Shown here: positions 23,094 through 34,500 of the stretch, one piece after another | Numbering within the stretch: the stretch's first letter is position 1 | Layout: each line of letters begins with the position of its first letter | Assembly (NCBI RefSeq): GCF_905171775.1 | Contig: NC_053499.1 | Coordinates: 23,665,686 to 23,729,685, forward strand | Direction of reading: 5' to 3' | Length of the DNA stretch: 64,000 nucleotides | Source of the DNA: Rana temporaria | Lineage: Eukaryota > Chordata > Amphibia > Anura > Ranidae | Program-made: the position numbers and the translations under genes | The notes under the pieces: model-generated | The model's database searches: none | Seen by the model: only the letters and a program-made list of their open reading frames with translations | What the model was told of the DNA's origin: nothing

Positions 23094-23200
23094 TTTGTAA
23101 TTGGATTAATCATCATCGCCATCTAGTGGCCATATTATGATATTTTCCCAAAATACCCTAATCAAAAAGAAAACCACATTATGGCCACTAGGTGGCACTA
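23094..23200. repeat. Short inverted repeat GCCATCTAGTGGCCATA
   Basis: GCCATCTAGTGGCCATATTA and TATGGCCACTAGGTGGC are inverted about 60 bp apart, a small MITE-like unit. Confidence 0.5.
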
Positions 23201-23265
23201 ACAATCATAGGAGATAATCATATTACAAACAATACGGTGATCATTTGTTGCACCTGTGCAAATGC

Positions 23266-23614
23266 TTAAAGAGCTTGTAAAGCTTATTTTTTGAAACCTA
23301 AACATATTATACTTATCTGCTCTGTGCAATGGTTTTGCATAGAGCGGCTCCAAATCTCCTCCTCTGGGATCCCCCGCCGGTGCTCTTGGCTCCTTCTCTT
23401 CTCCGTGTGCCACCAGATGAAGCCTTCCTATGAGGGCTAAGGCTGACTTCTGATCTGAGCTGTGTGCTTCCATAGACACACACAGTGTGGGTGGGCTCAG
23501 CCCCCTGCTTGCTGCTCACATGATTTAATTGACAGCTGCTCTGTCCTGTGAATTCAGGGTGAGAGGAGAGAACCGCTGCAGTTTGGCACTGTACTGAATG
23601 GAGTGAGGACTCAG
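23266..23614. repeat. Fam-3-like left-arm fragment
   Basis: AAAGAGCTTGTAAAGC and ATACTTATCTGCTCTGTGCA resemble Fam-3 left arms; 29880-30190 holds a relative. No right terminus. Confidence 0.4.
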
Positions 23615-23618
23615 TTAA

Positions 23619-24105
23619 AGCGGAGGTTCACCCTAAAAAAATTATATACCATCCCATCCAGCATACTTGCATCAGCTACAGTAGGCTTTTTTTTCCGCTG
23701 TACTTACCGTTTAATCGTTGATTTTCTTTTCTTCTTCCCGCGGTGGAATAGGCGTTCCTATAAAGGGGCGTAGATGATTGACGTGCGGCTAAAGCGCGCC
23801 ACGCTTTCCGAAAATAGCCGGACTAGGACTCGGCTCTTCACGGCGCCTGCGCACAGACTAGGAGCTGACTGCGCAGGTGCCGTATATAGCCGAGTCCTAG
23901 GTCGGCTATTTTCTGAAAGCGTGACGCGCCTTAGTCGCACGTCAATCATCTACGCCCCTTCATAGGAACGCCTATTCCCCGCAGGAAGAAGAAAAGAAAA
24001 TTAACGATTAAACGGTAAGTACAGCGGAAAAAAAAAAGCATACTGTAGCTGACGCAAGTATGCTGGATGGGATGGTAGATAATTTTTTTAGGGTGAACCT
24101 CCGCT
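23619..24105. mobile_element. Fam-2 hairpin MITE (copy 2)
   Basis: TTAA at 23615-23618 and 24106-24109; AGCGGAGGTTCACCCT and AGGGTGAACCTCCGCT. Almost the whole element pairs around 23862, including TAGATGATTGACGTGCGGCT / AGTCGCACGTCAATCATCTA. Confidence 0.88.
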
Positions 24106-24109
24106 TTAA

Positions 24110-25167
24110 GTATTTAGGAGGGGGAAGGGGCAGCACTACAAATATAGGGGGGGGGGGGGTGCCAGCGATACTGGTACTTTTTTTTACCATAATACAGGGA
24201 ATGCATCCTGTAATAAAGACCGTGTACTACTGCTCTCTCTTCTTGTGTAGAGTGACTGGTCTTGTCTTGCCTGTAGGTTTCTGCAGGCAGTCTGTAGTGG
24301 GTGGAGCCTGTGGGGTCCCTCCCACAGCTCTTGTTTTTGCACAGGCCTTGTGGTGACGTCACTGCTTCTTTTACATTATAATAAGTGGGTTTGGAAAGGC
24401 ATTTGGTGCTCACAAAAGTGTATTTATATCATTTATGGCTGATGAGGAATATATTTTAATAAACAAGTTTTTGTTCCTGGAGTTCAGGTTTTAGAAAAGC
24501 AGGAAAATCCCCGGTGAGTTAATTAGCTCCTCTGACTGCTGGAGAAACAGAGAAATGGGTCGATTGTCGGAAGCGATCCTTGAAATCAGGATCACTGCTT
24601 GCTGTAATTAGACCATCATAAGTCACTGAACTCTTTTAAGGCATTTGCTTATCTGTCAGGATTTTAATCAGGCAGGTAGAGTTTCAGGATGTAGTATTAT
24701 GTACCTTATAGAGTCGGTGGGGAGCCTGTGTGTAAGAAGGTCCCCTGGGGGCCCTGAGAAAAGTGCACCTGTCTGTGTACAGGGGGGCTTTGTGTCAGCG
24801 CTCAATACAAGTTAATGCAAGTCGGTGCAGTATGACTTATTGTCCTGGGTTTACCAATGGCATGCAGTTCAAACATGAATGCTCTGCAATTGCTTGTGTC
24901 CAAAAATCACAACCTGATGTGAGCCAAAAACTAGGCAAAGTCATGAGGATTTTTATTTATTTGTTGATCTAAGAAATATTGCTGTGAAAATTGAGAACCT
25001 GTGTACGTTGTTTCGTGCAATAGATACTGTGGGTACACGTGCCCGCCAGCCACCCGCGATCGCTCCACAGAGAGGCAGAACGGGGATCTACCTATGTAAA
25101 CAAGGCAGATCCCTGTTCTGATAGGGAAGTACACAGAGATCTTCTGTTCCTAGTAATCACGAACATG
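24110..25167. other. Unassigned stretch
   Basis: A G run at 24148-24160 and a TGACGTCA at 24354-24361. No gene or complete repeat seen. Confidence 0.4.
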
Positions 25168-26264
25168 GGGCCAGATTCACGTAGCCCGGGCGCAACGTAA
25201 CTTAAACAATTTAAGTTACACCGCCGCAAATTTTCCAAGTTAGTGCCCGATCCACAAAGCACTTACCTGGAAATTTGCGGCGGTGTATCCTAAATCCGTC
25301 CGGCGCAAGGCGGGCCAATTCAAATGGGGCGAGTCCCATTTAAATTAGGCGCGCTCCCGCGCCGGACGTACTGCGCATGCTCCCGACGCAAATTTCCCGA
25401 CGTGCTTTGCGCGAAGTTACGATGCGCCGAGGTTTTGTGAATCACGACGGGTAAAAAAGAGTTGCGCCGGGGGAAAAAAAAAAAAAAAAAAATTGAAAGC
25501 GACGCGGGAAAGACGGGTATACTTTTACATGGTGTACTAATTTTACACTTTGTAAAAGCAGCCCTATCTTTGCGACGGCAAACTAACACTTGCGGCGACT
25601 TTCCGACGTCGTAAATTTAAGCGTATTCTGGAAACCAGATACGCTTAAATTAGGCTAAGATACGAGCGGCGTAAGTCTCCTACGCCGTCGTATCTTAGGG
25701 TGCATATTTGCGCTGGCCGCTAGGTGGCGCTTCCGTTGAGTTCGGCGTAGAATATGTAAATGTCTAGATTCGCCGATTCAGAAACGTACGGCGCATTTTT
25801 TTACGTCGTTTACGTACGGCTTTTTCCGGCGTAAAGTTAGTCGAACAAATAGCTGGCCTAGTCAATGTTAAGTATGGCCGTCGTTCCCGCGTCGAAATTT
25901 GAAATTTTTACGTCATTTGCGTAAGTCGTCTGTGAATGGGGCTGGACGTAATTTACGTTCATGTCGAAACCAATACATCCTTGCGGCGTACTCTGGAGCA
26001 ATGCACATTGGGATATGTCCACGGACGGCGCATGCGCCGTTCGTAAAAAACGTCAATCACGTCGGGTCACAAGTAATTTACATAAAACACGTCCCCCTCA
26101 TTTGAATTAGGCACGCTTACGACGGCCCATTCACGCTACGCCGCCGTAACTTAGGAGGCAAGTGCTTTGTGAATACAGCACTTGCCTCTCTGACTTACGC
26201 CGGCGTAGCGTAAATACGATACGTTACGCCGCCTCAAAGATGCACACATCTACCTGAATCTAGC
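25168..26264. mobile_element. Fam-1 element, long version (copy 3)
   Basis: GGGCCAGATTCACGTAG at left; TACCTGAATCTAGC at right. At about 1.1 kb it is some 400 bp longer than its relatives. The left 450 bp contains a second GC-rich palindromic unit with CCGCCGCAAATTT / AAATTTGCGGCGG and a poly(A) run at 25473, suggesting a composite. Confidence 0.7.
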
Positions 26265-27067
26265 TATCTGACTTTAGACCAGCGGCAGTGTTTGCTAGAT
26301 AGCAGTAACAGTGGACTGACTGTTGTCTTGAGTGGCTCTTTATCTACAAGCCCAAGTATGCCCAGCCTGCTCCCATGCTGGCGTAGTCCACATTGGTCTT
26401 GCCAGTGAAAGTACTTCAATGATAATAAGAAGCATCTCCAACATCATGGAGGGACGTTTAGTCCTCCAGCAGCTGGTGAGTGTGAAGCCCGCTGCTCTCC
26501 CATCAGTGATCTCCGACCCGTGAGCACAGAAACACATCTCATTTCTAATCAAACAAATGAGCAAGTCCTGAACACGTGTTCTCACAGAGGAATACTCCAG
26601 CTCTGTTTGATGCTGGCAGTCCCACTGAACACACACAGGATTGGACTGACTCTGTTTTCCTACCGCTGTGACTTCTTCCACATTTCGTAATTATAACAAC
26701 AGTAATGTAATAATAAAAAAGTGAAGGAGTCCTTGGCGACGCCTTTAGACCAATATATGCTCAGTAAATGTGAGCCTTTATTTTTCTAAGACTAAGAAAA
26801 GTGTGATGATCGGTCCACATAATAAATGACATTGGAGTTGTATAGGAAGGTGTAGGTGTTTCTTTTTTTGGGGGGGGCTGAGAGAATGAATACCCTTTAT
26901 TTATATTGAACAGTGCGTGTTAATATAATGCCAGGACTGAAGAGGGAGTACACAGGACTGCTGGCAATAAAGTGTCTATTTTAGTCTTCTTCATAGCATT
27001 TTATTAATTTGAGCAGCACAAAATAAAGAACAGGGACGTGCTAGCACATTTCTACATTTGTTAACTA
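26265..27067. other. Unassigned, with one unexplained minus-strand frame
   Basis: A 113-codon open frame on the minus strand (26681-26340) has no recognisable domain and no coding support. A CA-rich or TE signature is absent. It may be chance or part of an unseen exon. Confidence 0.3.
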
Positions 27068-27070
27068 TTA

Positions 27071-27499
27071 TACCCCTTTCACACTGAGGCGCCTGCAGGC
27101 GCTATAACGCTAAAAATAACGCCTGCAAAGCGCCCTGAAAGAACCGCTCCTTTGACTCCAGTATGAAAGCCCTGAGGGCCTTCACACTGGAGCGGTGCGC
27201 TGGCAGGATGTTAAAAAATGTCCTGCAAGCAGCATCTTTGGAGCGGTGAAGAAGCACTGTGTACACCGCTCCTCCACTGCTCCTGGCCATTGAAATGAAT
27301 GGGCACCGCGGCCATACCACCAGCAAAGCGGCACCGCAGTGGCGCTTTGCGGGTGGTTTTAACCCTTTTTCGGTGGCTAACGGGGGTTAAAAGTGCCCCG
27401 CTATTGGCTGAATACCACTGCAAACATAACGGTAAAGCACTGCTAAAAATAGCGCTTTACCGCTGCCGCCGCCGCCCGCGCACCAGTGTGAAAGGGGCC
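27071..27499. mobile_element. Fam-6 MITE with TTA duplication
   Basis: CCCCTTTCACACTGAGGC at left, CACCAGTGTGAAAGGGGCC at right. TTA at 27068-27070 and 27500-27502. The interior alternates GCGCTTTACCGCTGCC-type words in both orientations. Confidence 0.75.
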
Positions 27500-27715
27500 T
27501 TAAAGTTGAACTTCAGGCACAAAAACTTTAATTTAAATATATTCCCCAATAGCCAAAGAATGCACTGATTGCCTAAGCAAACCCTGATAATACCTTAAAA
27601 AAAGCAATGACATCATCACTGTGCTGCAGGAGGGGGTGGAGACAAGACCAGTCACCCTGTAAAAGGAGAGAGGGCAGCAGTGACCGGTCTTTATTACAGG
27701 AAGATAAGAGATAAA

Positions 27716-27957
27716 GGGATTGATTTACTAAAGGCAAATAGACTGTGCACTTTGCTCCAGAGCTTAGTATATGAGGGAAAGCTTCACTTTGCAAAAAATA
27801 CCCAATCATGTAAGAGGAGAATTAAAAAACAGCATTTTTGCTTGCACCTGATTGGCTGATGGAAGTCAGCAGTGCTTTTGCTCATTTACTAAACTCTGGA
27901 GCAACATACTTTTGCAGAGTGCAATTGCACTTTGCAAAGTGCACAGTCTATTTGCCT
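27716..27957. mobile_element. Fam-7 MITE (right end clipped)
   Basis: GGGATTGATTTACTAAAGGC, then CTCCAGAGCTTAGTATATGA and AAAGTGCACAGTCTATTTGC on the other side. Confidence 0.6.
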
Positions 27958-28097
27958 AGTAGACTGAGGTTTGTATGCTCATTTGTATGTACAAGTTTAT
28001 GCAAGTGCTGTCGTAAACCCTGGCATAGCAGCATACAGCCATTCATTGCAATGGGGGGTTGTAAGCTGCACACGTAGCTCCCTTCGCTAGTGATATA

Positions 28098-29079
28098 AAA
28101 ATGAAAGGGGATGTCTGGACAGCCGCACTCCCAAAAAAATATTGCTTTATTGTGAAAATAAAATCACAGGATACATGCCACAGCAAACAGGATACAACTG
28201 ACGAATTTCACACTAAGGCCCAGATTCACAACCGAGATACAACGGCGTATCTCCAGATACGCCGTCGTATCTCTGAGTTGCGCCGTCGTATCGATGCGCC
28301 TGATTCTTAGAATCAGTTACGCATAGATATCCATTAGATCCGACAGGCGTAAGTCTCTTACGCCGTCGGATCTTAACTGCATTTTTTTTTTGACCGCTAG
28401 GTGGCGCTTCCGTCGAATTCCACGTTGAGTATGCAAATTAGCTAGATACGCGAATTCCCGAACGTACGCGGGGCCGACGCAGTAAAGTTACAACGTTTAC
28501 GTTAGGCTTTTCCCGGCGTAAAGTTGCCCCTGCTATATGAGGCGCAGCCAATGTTAAGTATGTATTGAAAAAGTTACGTTGTTTGCGTAAGTCGTCCGTG
28601 AATGGGGCTGGACGTCATTTACGTTCACGTCGAAACCAATACGTCCTTGCGGTGTACTTTGGAGCAATGCACACTTGGAAATTCCACGAACGGCGCATGC
28701 GCCGTTCCGAAAAAACGTCAATCACGTCGGGTCACAGTAGTTTTGCATAAAACACGCCCCTCTGATCCAAATTTGAATTAGGCGGGCTTACGCCGGCCGA
28801 TTTACGCTACGCCGCCGCAACTTACGGAGCAAGTGCTTTGAGAATACAGCACTTGCCCGTGTAAGTTGCGGAGGCGTAACGTAAATCAGATACGTTACGC
28901 CCGCACAATTTTACGCGGCTCTACGTGAATCTGCCCCTTGAACATAATGCTTTATCATAGCTATGATTAAGCACTAAGTTTTAGTGTGAAACGCGTCAGC
29001 TTGTATCCTGTGATTTTATTTTTACAATAAAGTAATATTTTTTTGGAGTGCGACTGTCCAGACATCCCCCTTCATTTTT
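28098..29079. mobile_element. Palindromic element interrupted by Fam-1
   Basis: Outer arms AAAATGAAAGGGGATGTCTG and CAGACATCCCCCTTCATTTT, continuing with ATTTTATTTTCACAATAAAG-type pairing. A Fam-1 copy sits in the loop at 28217-28937. Confidence 0.75.
28217..28937. mobile_element. Fam-1 MITE (copy 4), nested
   Basis: GGCCCAGATTCACAACCGAG at left; TACGTGAATCTGCCCC at right. Shared cores: GATACGCCGTCGTATCTC, GACCGCTAGGTGGCGCTTCC, GGCGCATGCGCCGTTC. Confidence 0.8.
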
Positions 29080-29862
29080 GCATTTGTACATGCATTGCCA
29101 GCACCCGTGTCTTCAGACTCGGTGAAGAGATTCATCATTTGTACCTTGAGCAGTGACTCCCTTTCTCTACGCGCCAGTGATATACACACGCCATGTACAC
29201 TGTAAGCCCGCTTACGTCCCTGTGCATGAAGCCTTAATGATGTACTACAGAACTACAGAACTACATAAATTAGTGTCGCTTATATATGCCTGGCATACAG
29301 CTTTACACATCCGGCCAAGTCTACCCCCGCCTCTGATTTATACCGTAGGTACCCCCGCTTGGACTCACTGGCATCTGCTATTTTTTAATTCTGACAATGA
29401 ATCTAACAGAACAATGATGCCTTGTTTTCCCTAATTATAAATGTCCTGTTGAGGAGCGTGCCTGGTGTCGCCAGCTACGTCCAAAATCTGTTTTTTCCTG
29501 GAAGACTTATAAAATTGGACTTGGCTTTCATGCACCTGGAAAATTGTCTGCAGACGCCTAGTGTTTCAGTCCTCTGCTGGCTGTTTCCAGGGTGGCAGAG
29601 GGCTGGGACTTTTTACTTTGTCCCTGGAGCTTTTGCTGTATCCATCACCTCCTAAAAGTAAAAGAATATTTCTTTTTCTGTCCATATGAAGATCTCCAGG
29701 TTCATGCAGCTTTGTAGCTACACAGGAATCAGTCGCTGCGCAGGGTGGTAACATTCTGGTAAGGTGTTAATGCGCTGACAAGGAATAAGGAAAGACAGAT
29801 GTTTTATTACTTCTAAAATGCTCTGTGTGGTTGGAGAAAAGATATGATGAAGCAATACAAGT
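29080..29862. other. Unassigned stretch
   Basis: No gene or repeat termini seen. Confidence 0.4.
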
Positions 29863-30200
29863 TAAAACGATTGTAATGTTCATTTCTTTTTTCTAAAATA
29901 AAAAAGATGGTATACTTACGTGCTCTGTGCAATAGTATTGTACAGACCAGCCCTGAACCTCCTCTTCTGCCCCCCCCCCCCACACTGCCGTTGCTCCTCC
30001 TGTTCTCTGTGCACCACCAAAGGAAGCCGCTTCATATGGGGGCACATGTGCGTGCTCACTCCTGACCTGGGCTGTGCGCATCCATAGACACACAGCAGGG
30101 CTCAGCTCCACCCTCTGCTGTCTGCTCACGAGATTTGATTGACAGCAGCAGGAGCCGATGGCTAAACTCATTTTCGCACAGTTTCTTTAATTTTCTTGTA
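29863..30200. repeat. Fam-3-like left-arm fragment
   Basis: GATTGTAATGTTCATTTC, ATACTTACGTGCTCTGTGCA and a C run at 29971 match the fragment at 23266-23614 in order. Confidence 0.4.
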
Positions 30201-30204
30201 TTAA

Positions 30205-30710
30205 AGTGGGGGTTCACCCTATTAATAAAAAAAAAAAAAAATTTTTTTCCTCTAGCATACAATGAGGCATAGTAGCGCGAGCTACAGTATGCCTGTATTT
30301 ATTTTTTTAGTCCGGTACTCACTGTGCAATCCTAGCGAGACGATTCCGACTCCTGGGCGTTCCTATCCAGAGGCAGCATGATTGACGGCCGGCTATGGCG
30401 TGTCACGCTTCTCCGGAAATAGCCGAAATAGGACTTGGCGCTTCACGGCGCCTGCGCATAGTCTGTGCGCAGGCGCTGTGAAGAGCCGAGACCTACTCCG
30501 GCTATCTTCGGGGAGCGTGACGTGCCATAGCCGGCCGTCAATCATGCTCCCTCTGGATAGGAACGCCCATTCCCCGCGGGGAGTCGGAATCGTCTCGCTA
30601 GGATTGCACTGTGAGTACCGGACTAAAAAAATAAATACAGGCATACTGTAGCTCGCGCTACTATGCCTAATTTAATGATGGAAAGTTGTCAATAAGGGTG
30701 AACCACCGCT
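30205..30710. mobile_element. Fam-2 hairpin MITE (copy 3)
   Basis: TTAA at 30201-30204 and 30711-30714; AGTGGGGGTTCACCCT and AGGGTGAACCACCGCT. Inner arms include ATGATTGACGGCCGGCTATG and its reverse complement at 30525-30545. Confidence 0.85.
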
Positions 30711-30714
30711 TTAA

Positions 30715-31166
30715 CGTCCTTTGTGATAGCACGAGCTGTGACAGGTCCTCTTTATGAAGAGACATGGGGTCTATTAGATACATTTTTTACCTGCAAAACG
30801 TGTGTTTATTATTTTTTATGGAAAAGTGAACTTGTCCTTTAAGTATAGTATAACTTATCTTTCACCAAGTGCTCATGAAACAGTATGACTGTTGTGTTGG
30901 GTGACCTATTACATTACCTTCTATCACCTTAGAAGGGCTTACCGGTATGCTTGTGGAGCTTGAAAAATTTGAACATAATGCTAATATGTCTTATTACTCT
31001 TTTGTTTAAGCAACAGCATGTATTTCTATCAGCTCTTAAAGTTAAAATTGGTTGGCCCTGTCAGTCAAGGCTATGAGTTCTTATATAATTTGTGTCACAT
31101 ATACCAGATACAGAGGTGCCCATCTTTTGTTTCTGAATTCATTGTTATTTTTTTTCCTCCAACCAG
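30715..31166. other. Sequence upstream of creb3l1 exon 2
   Basis: No repeat recognised. It ends in the pyrimidine tract TTTTTTTTCCTCC and the acceptor of exon 2. Confidence 0.5.
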
Positions 31167-31380
31167 CACTTCTCGGATGCTCTGGATGAATTCTCCAATG
31201 AACTCTTCAACAGTTTTTTTGATGACCCTCCTCTGCTGGACCGGGATGCCTTACTGGATATGGAGGTGGAGAGTCCGGCTCCTCCTATACAGGCTGACCA
31301 CAGCTATTCGCTGAGTGAAGACTCCGCCCCACAGAGTCCTGCCCTCACTATAAAAGAGGAAGATGAAGACAGCCCCAGCG
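31167..31380 (+). CDS. creb3l1: creb3l1 exon 2 (activation region)
   Basis: The exon lies between a CCAACCAG acceptor and a GGTAAT donor. It is read in phase 0 from CAC and leaves one base. It encodes an acidic stretch with FDDPPLLDRDALLDME, then IQADHSYSLSEDSAPQSP and an acidic tail (KEEDEDSPS). In human CREB3L1 the equivalent exon starts at the same His-Phe. The frog version appears about seven residues shorter before the FFDDP motif. It is the first exon visible, so the upstream intron covers at least what precedes it here, unless exon 1 was missed. Confidence 0.95.
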
Positions 31381-31436
31381 GTAATCACTCTACTGCAGCT
31401 ACAGTATTATGCAAAGTGACCTACACACATAAACAA

Positions 31437-31502
<66 letters not shown>

Positions 31503-34500
31503 TATATTATAAAAAGTATTGGGACGCCTGACTTTACACGCACATGAACTTTAATGGCATCCCAGTCTTAGTCCGTAGGGTTCAATATTGAGTTGCCCAC
31601 CCTTTGCAGCTATAACAGCTTCAACTCTTCTGGGAAGGCTGTCCACAAGGTTTAGGAGTGTGTCTATGGGAATGTTTGACCATTCTTCCAGAAGTGCATT
31701 TGTGAGGTCAGGCACTGATGTTCGATAAGAAGGTCTGGCTCGCAGTCTCCGCTGTAATTTATCCCAAAGGTGTTTTATCGGGTTGAGGTCAGGACTCTGC
31801 GCAGGCCAGTCAAGTTTCTCCACCCCAAACTCACTCATCCATGTCTTTATGGACCTTGCTTTGTGCACTGGTGTGTAGTCATGTTGGAACAGGAAGGGGC
31901 CGTCCCCAAACTGTTCCCACAAATTTGGGAGCATGAAATTGTTCAAAATGTCTTGGTATGCTGACACCTTAAGAGTTCCTTTCACTGGAACTAAGGGGTC
32001 AAGCCCAACCCCTGAAAAACACCATAACCCAACACCATAATCCCCCCCTCCACCAAATAATTTGGACCAGTGCACAAAGAAAGGTCCATAAAGACATGAA
32101 AGAGCGAGTTTGGGGTAAAGGAACTTGCCTGGCCTGCACAAAGTCCTGACCTCAATCCGGTAGAACACCTTTGGGATGAATTAGAGCGGAGACTGCGAGC
32201 CAGGCCTTCTTGTTCACATCAGCGCCTGATTTTACAAATGCGCTTCTGGAAGAATGGTCAAATATTCCCATAGACACACTCCTAAACCTTGTGGACAGCC
32301 TTCCCTGAATTTGAAGCTGTTATAGCTGCAAAGGGTGGGCCGACTCAATATTGAACCCTACAGACTAAGACTGGGATGCCATTAAAGTTCATGTGCGTAT
32401 AAAGGCAGGCGTCCCAATACTTTTGGTAATATAGTGTATGTGTGAGATCTCGAAAACGCTTCAGCTAAGAGAAATTGCTACCCAATTTTCATTGCGATCA
32501 CTAGATATTTTAAGAGTCTTGCATATTATTTTTAATGTTTTTTGCATAATGTGACAAATAATATTTTTTTTTTTATTAATAAGCTAATAGTGGAAATGAA
32601 TGTAAAATCGTAATCCAAAGCTACTGTTATGTTGTACATGTTAAATTAGGGATGCTGGCAGGTGGGAACACTTATTGATATTTTGTACAATAAAAACCTG
32701 TTTTTGATTATATTCCCCTGCTGAAAGACCTGTGATGCCTCAACCATCTGTTGATCTATTGATGTTTTTCGAATGTGTGCATTGACTACAACTGATGTGT
32801 ATATACATACACATACAAAACCAAAACAGGTATAAAAAAAAAAAATAATCAAAGCAACTGCATTTTATTGTCAATGTTTCGACATGACAGATGGGTAGTC
32901 CGCCCCTGTGAAAAGTTGCAAATGTGTAGGGGAGAGCCTGTTTGAGCAGAGGAAGGGTCCCAGAACAGATGTGGCTCAAAGCATAAAACCAAATGGTATA
33001 CAAATCCAAAACAGGTCACATGTTAAAAATGAAATGCATTTCAAGGGCCAAAACCAGTCCACCTTCTTCAGGGCTTAGGTTCAATCAGAACGAAATCAGA
33101 CATTTCTATATTAATCTGTGAGGTTTGTGTTTAATGGATCAGTCTGTACCAAGTAGAGCCATCATTACAGGCAGTAAAAAACCCTCCTGGATATTATTAT
33201 TCTATTATTATACAGGAGTTTGCAATTTAAAGCCTCATACACACGATCGGACTTCCATCGGACAAATCCGTGGATTTTCGTTCGAAGGGCGTTGTCCATG
33301 AACTTGGTATGCAAACAGACGGCCGAACATTTTCAGAAAACAATAGACGTACTATGTGTTTTTTCTACTCTTAACGCCACCATTTGGGCAACTTCTTCTA
33401 ATGTTGTCTTATGGTTAGCATTGCCTTGACTATTGTAACTCCCTCTTCATTGGCCTATCTTTCCGCAAGCTGTCCCCTCTTCAGTCTATCATGAATGCCA
33501 CTGCCAGACTCATCCACCTTACCAACCATTCAGTGTCCGCCAATCCTCTCTGCCAATCCCTCCACTGGCTTCCCATTTCCCAACAAATAAAATTCAAAAC
33601 ACCAACAATAACATACAAAGCCATTCACAATTCTGCCCTGAGCTATATCACCAATTTTATCTCCAAATATCACCCAAACCATCTTCACTCCTCCCAAGAC
33701 GTTCTGCTCTTTAGTTCCTTTGTCTCCATCTCCCATGCTCATCTCCAGGACTTCTCCAGAGCCTCTCCCAAACTATGGAGTTTAATCTGGGAGCACCAAA
33801 ATCTGGTGAAAGCTCTTTGTTCATAATTGATATTCCATAATCCTGTACTCTGTCTTTGTGCGAACCCTGTCATACCTCCAAACATTTTGAGATGAGAACG
33901 AGGGACACCTATTAGCAAACGTATGTAGGCATAGGACACACCCCTTGCTACTCCCCTTAAAGGTAAATTATTTAAAACAAAATATTAGTTTGCCCACGAG
34001 TGATTTTTTTTTTCTATTCTGTTTGTGATCCCCCCTCACCTCCCCATTAGAGGGATTCCCCATCCCTTCCTGTCCTTACAGGAACTGGGGGGAAATCTCC
34101 CAAATGGGGACACCGACAGAAAATAAAGTTTTTTTGCAGGAGTTGGGCAGGTTCTTATCCCACTCTCCTGCTTACCCTTTCATATGCATATTATCCAAGG
34201 CCTTACTTATCCAGTAGCAGCAGATTACTGCCTGTGCTTACTTATCATACTACAACATATCATCCTTTATGTGCAGTTTGACCTCCTGTCCATCCCTGTG
34301 TGCATTCATCATCTCATAAGGGTTGAACTGCACAATTGTCAGCCATCACTGCAGTAGATAATAAGAACAGAGCGGGTTAACTGAAAGATTTATAGCTCGT
34401 GCAGCTCAGCTGCTTAAATTAACAGCAGATGTTGTGCACATGTAAATGGAAGCTGATGATGCTCTCTTGCAGCCTTTCGGAGAGTAGAAGTTGGGATTTT

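Noticed and set aside
26340..26681. 113-codon minus-strand frame as a gene
   Set aside because: No domain, splice context or homology that I recognise; kept only as an unexplained frame within an unassigned stretch.
1..31166. creb3l1 exon 1 (start codon and DLGDLNESDF-like segment)
   Set aside because: I looked for an in-frame segment resembling the conserved N-terminus followed by a phase-0 donor and saw none. It probably lies upstream of the window.
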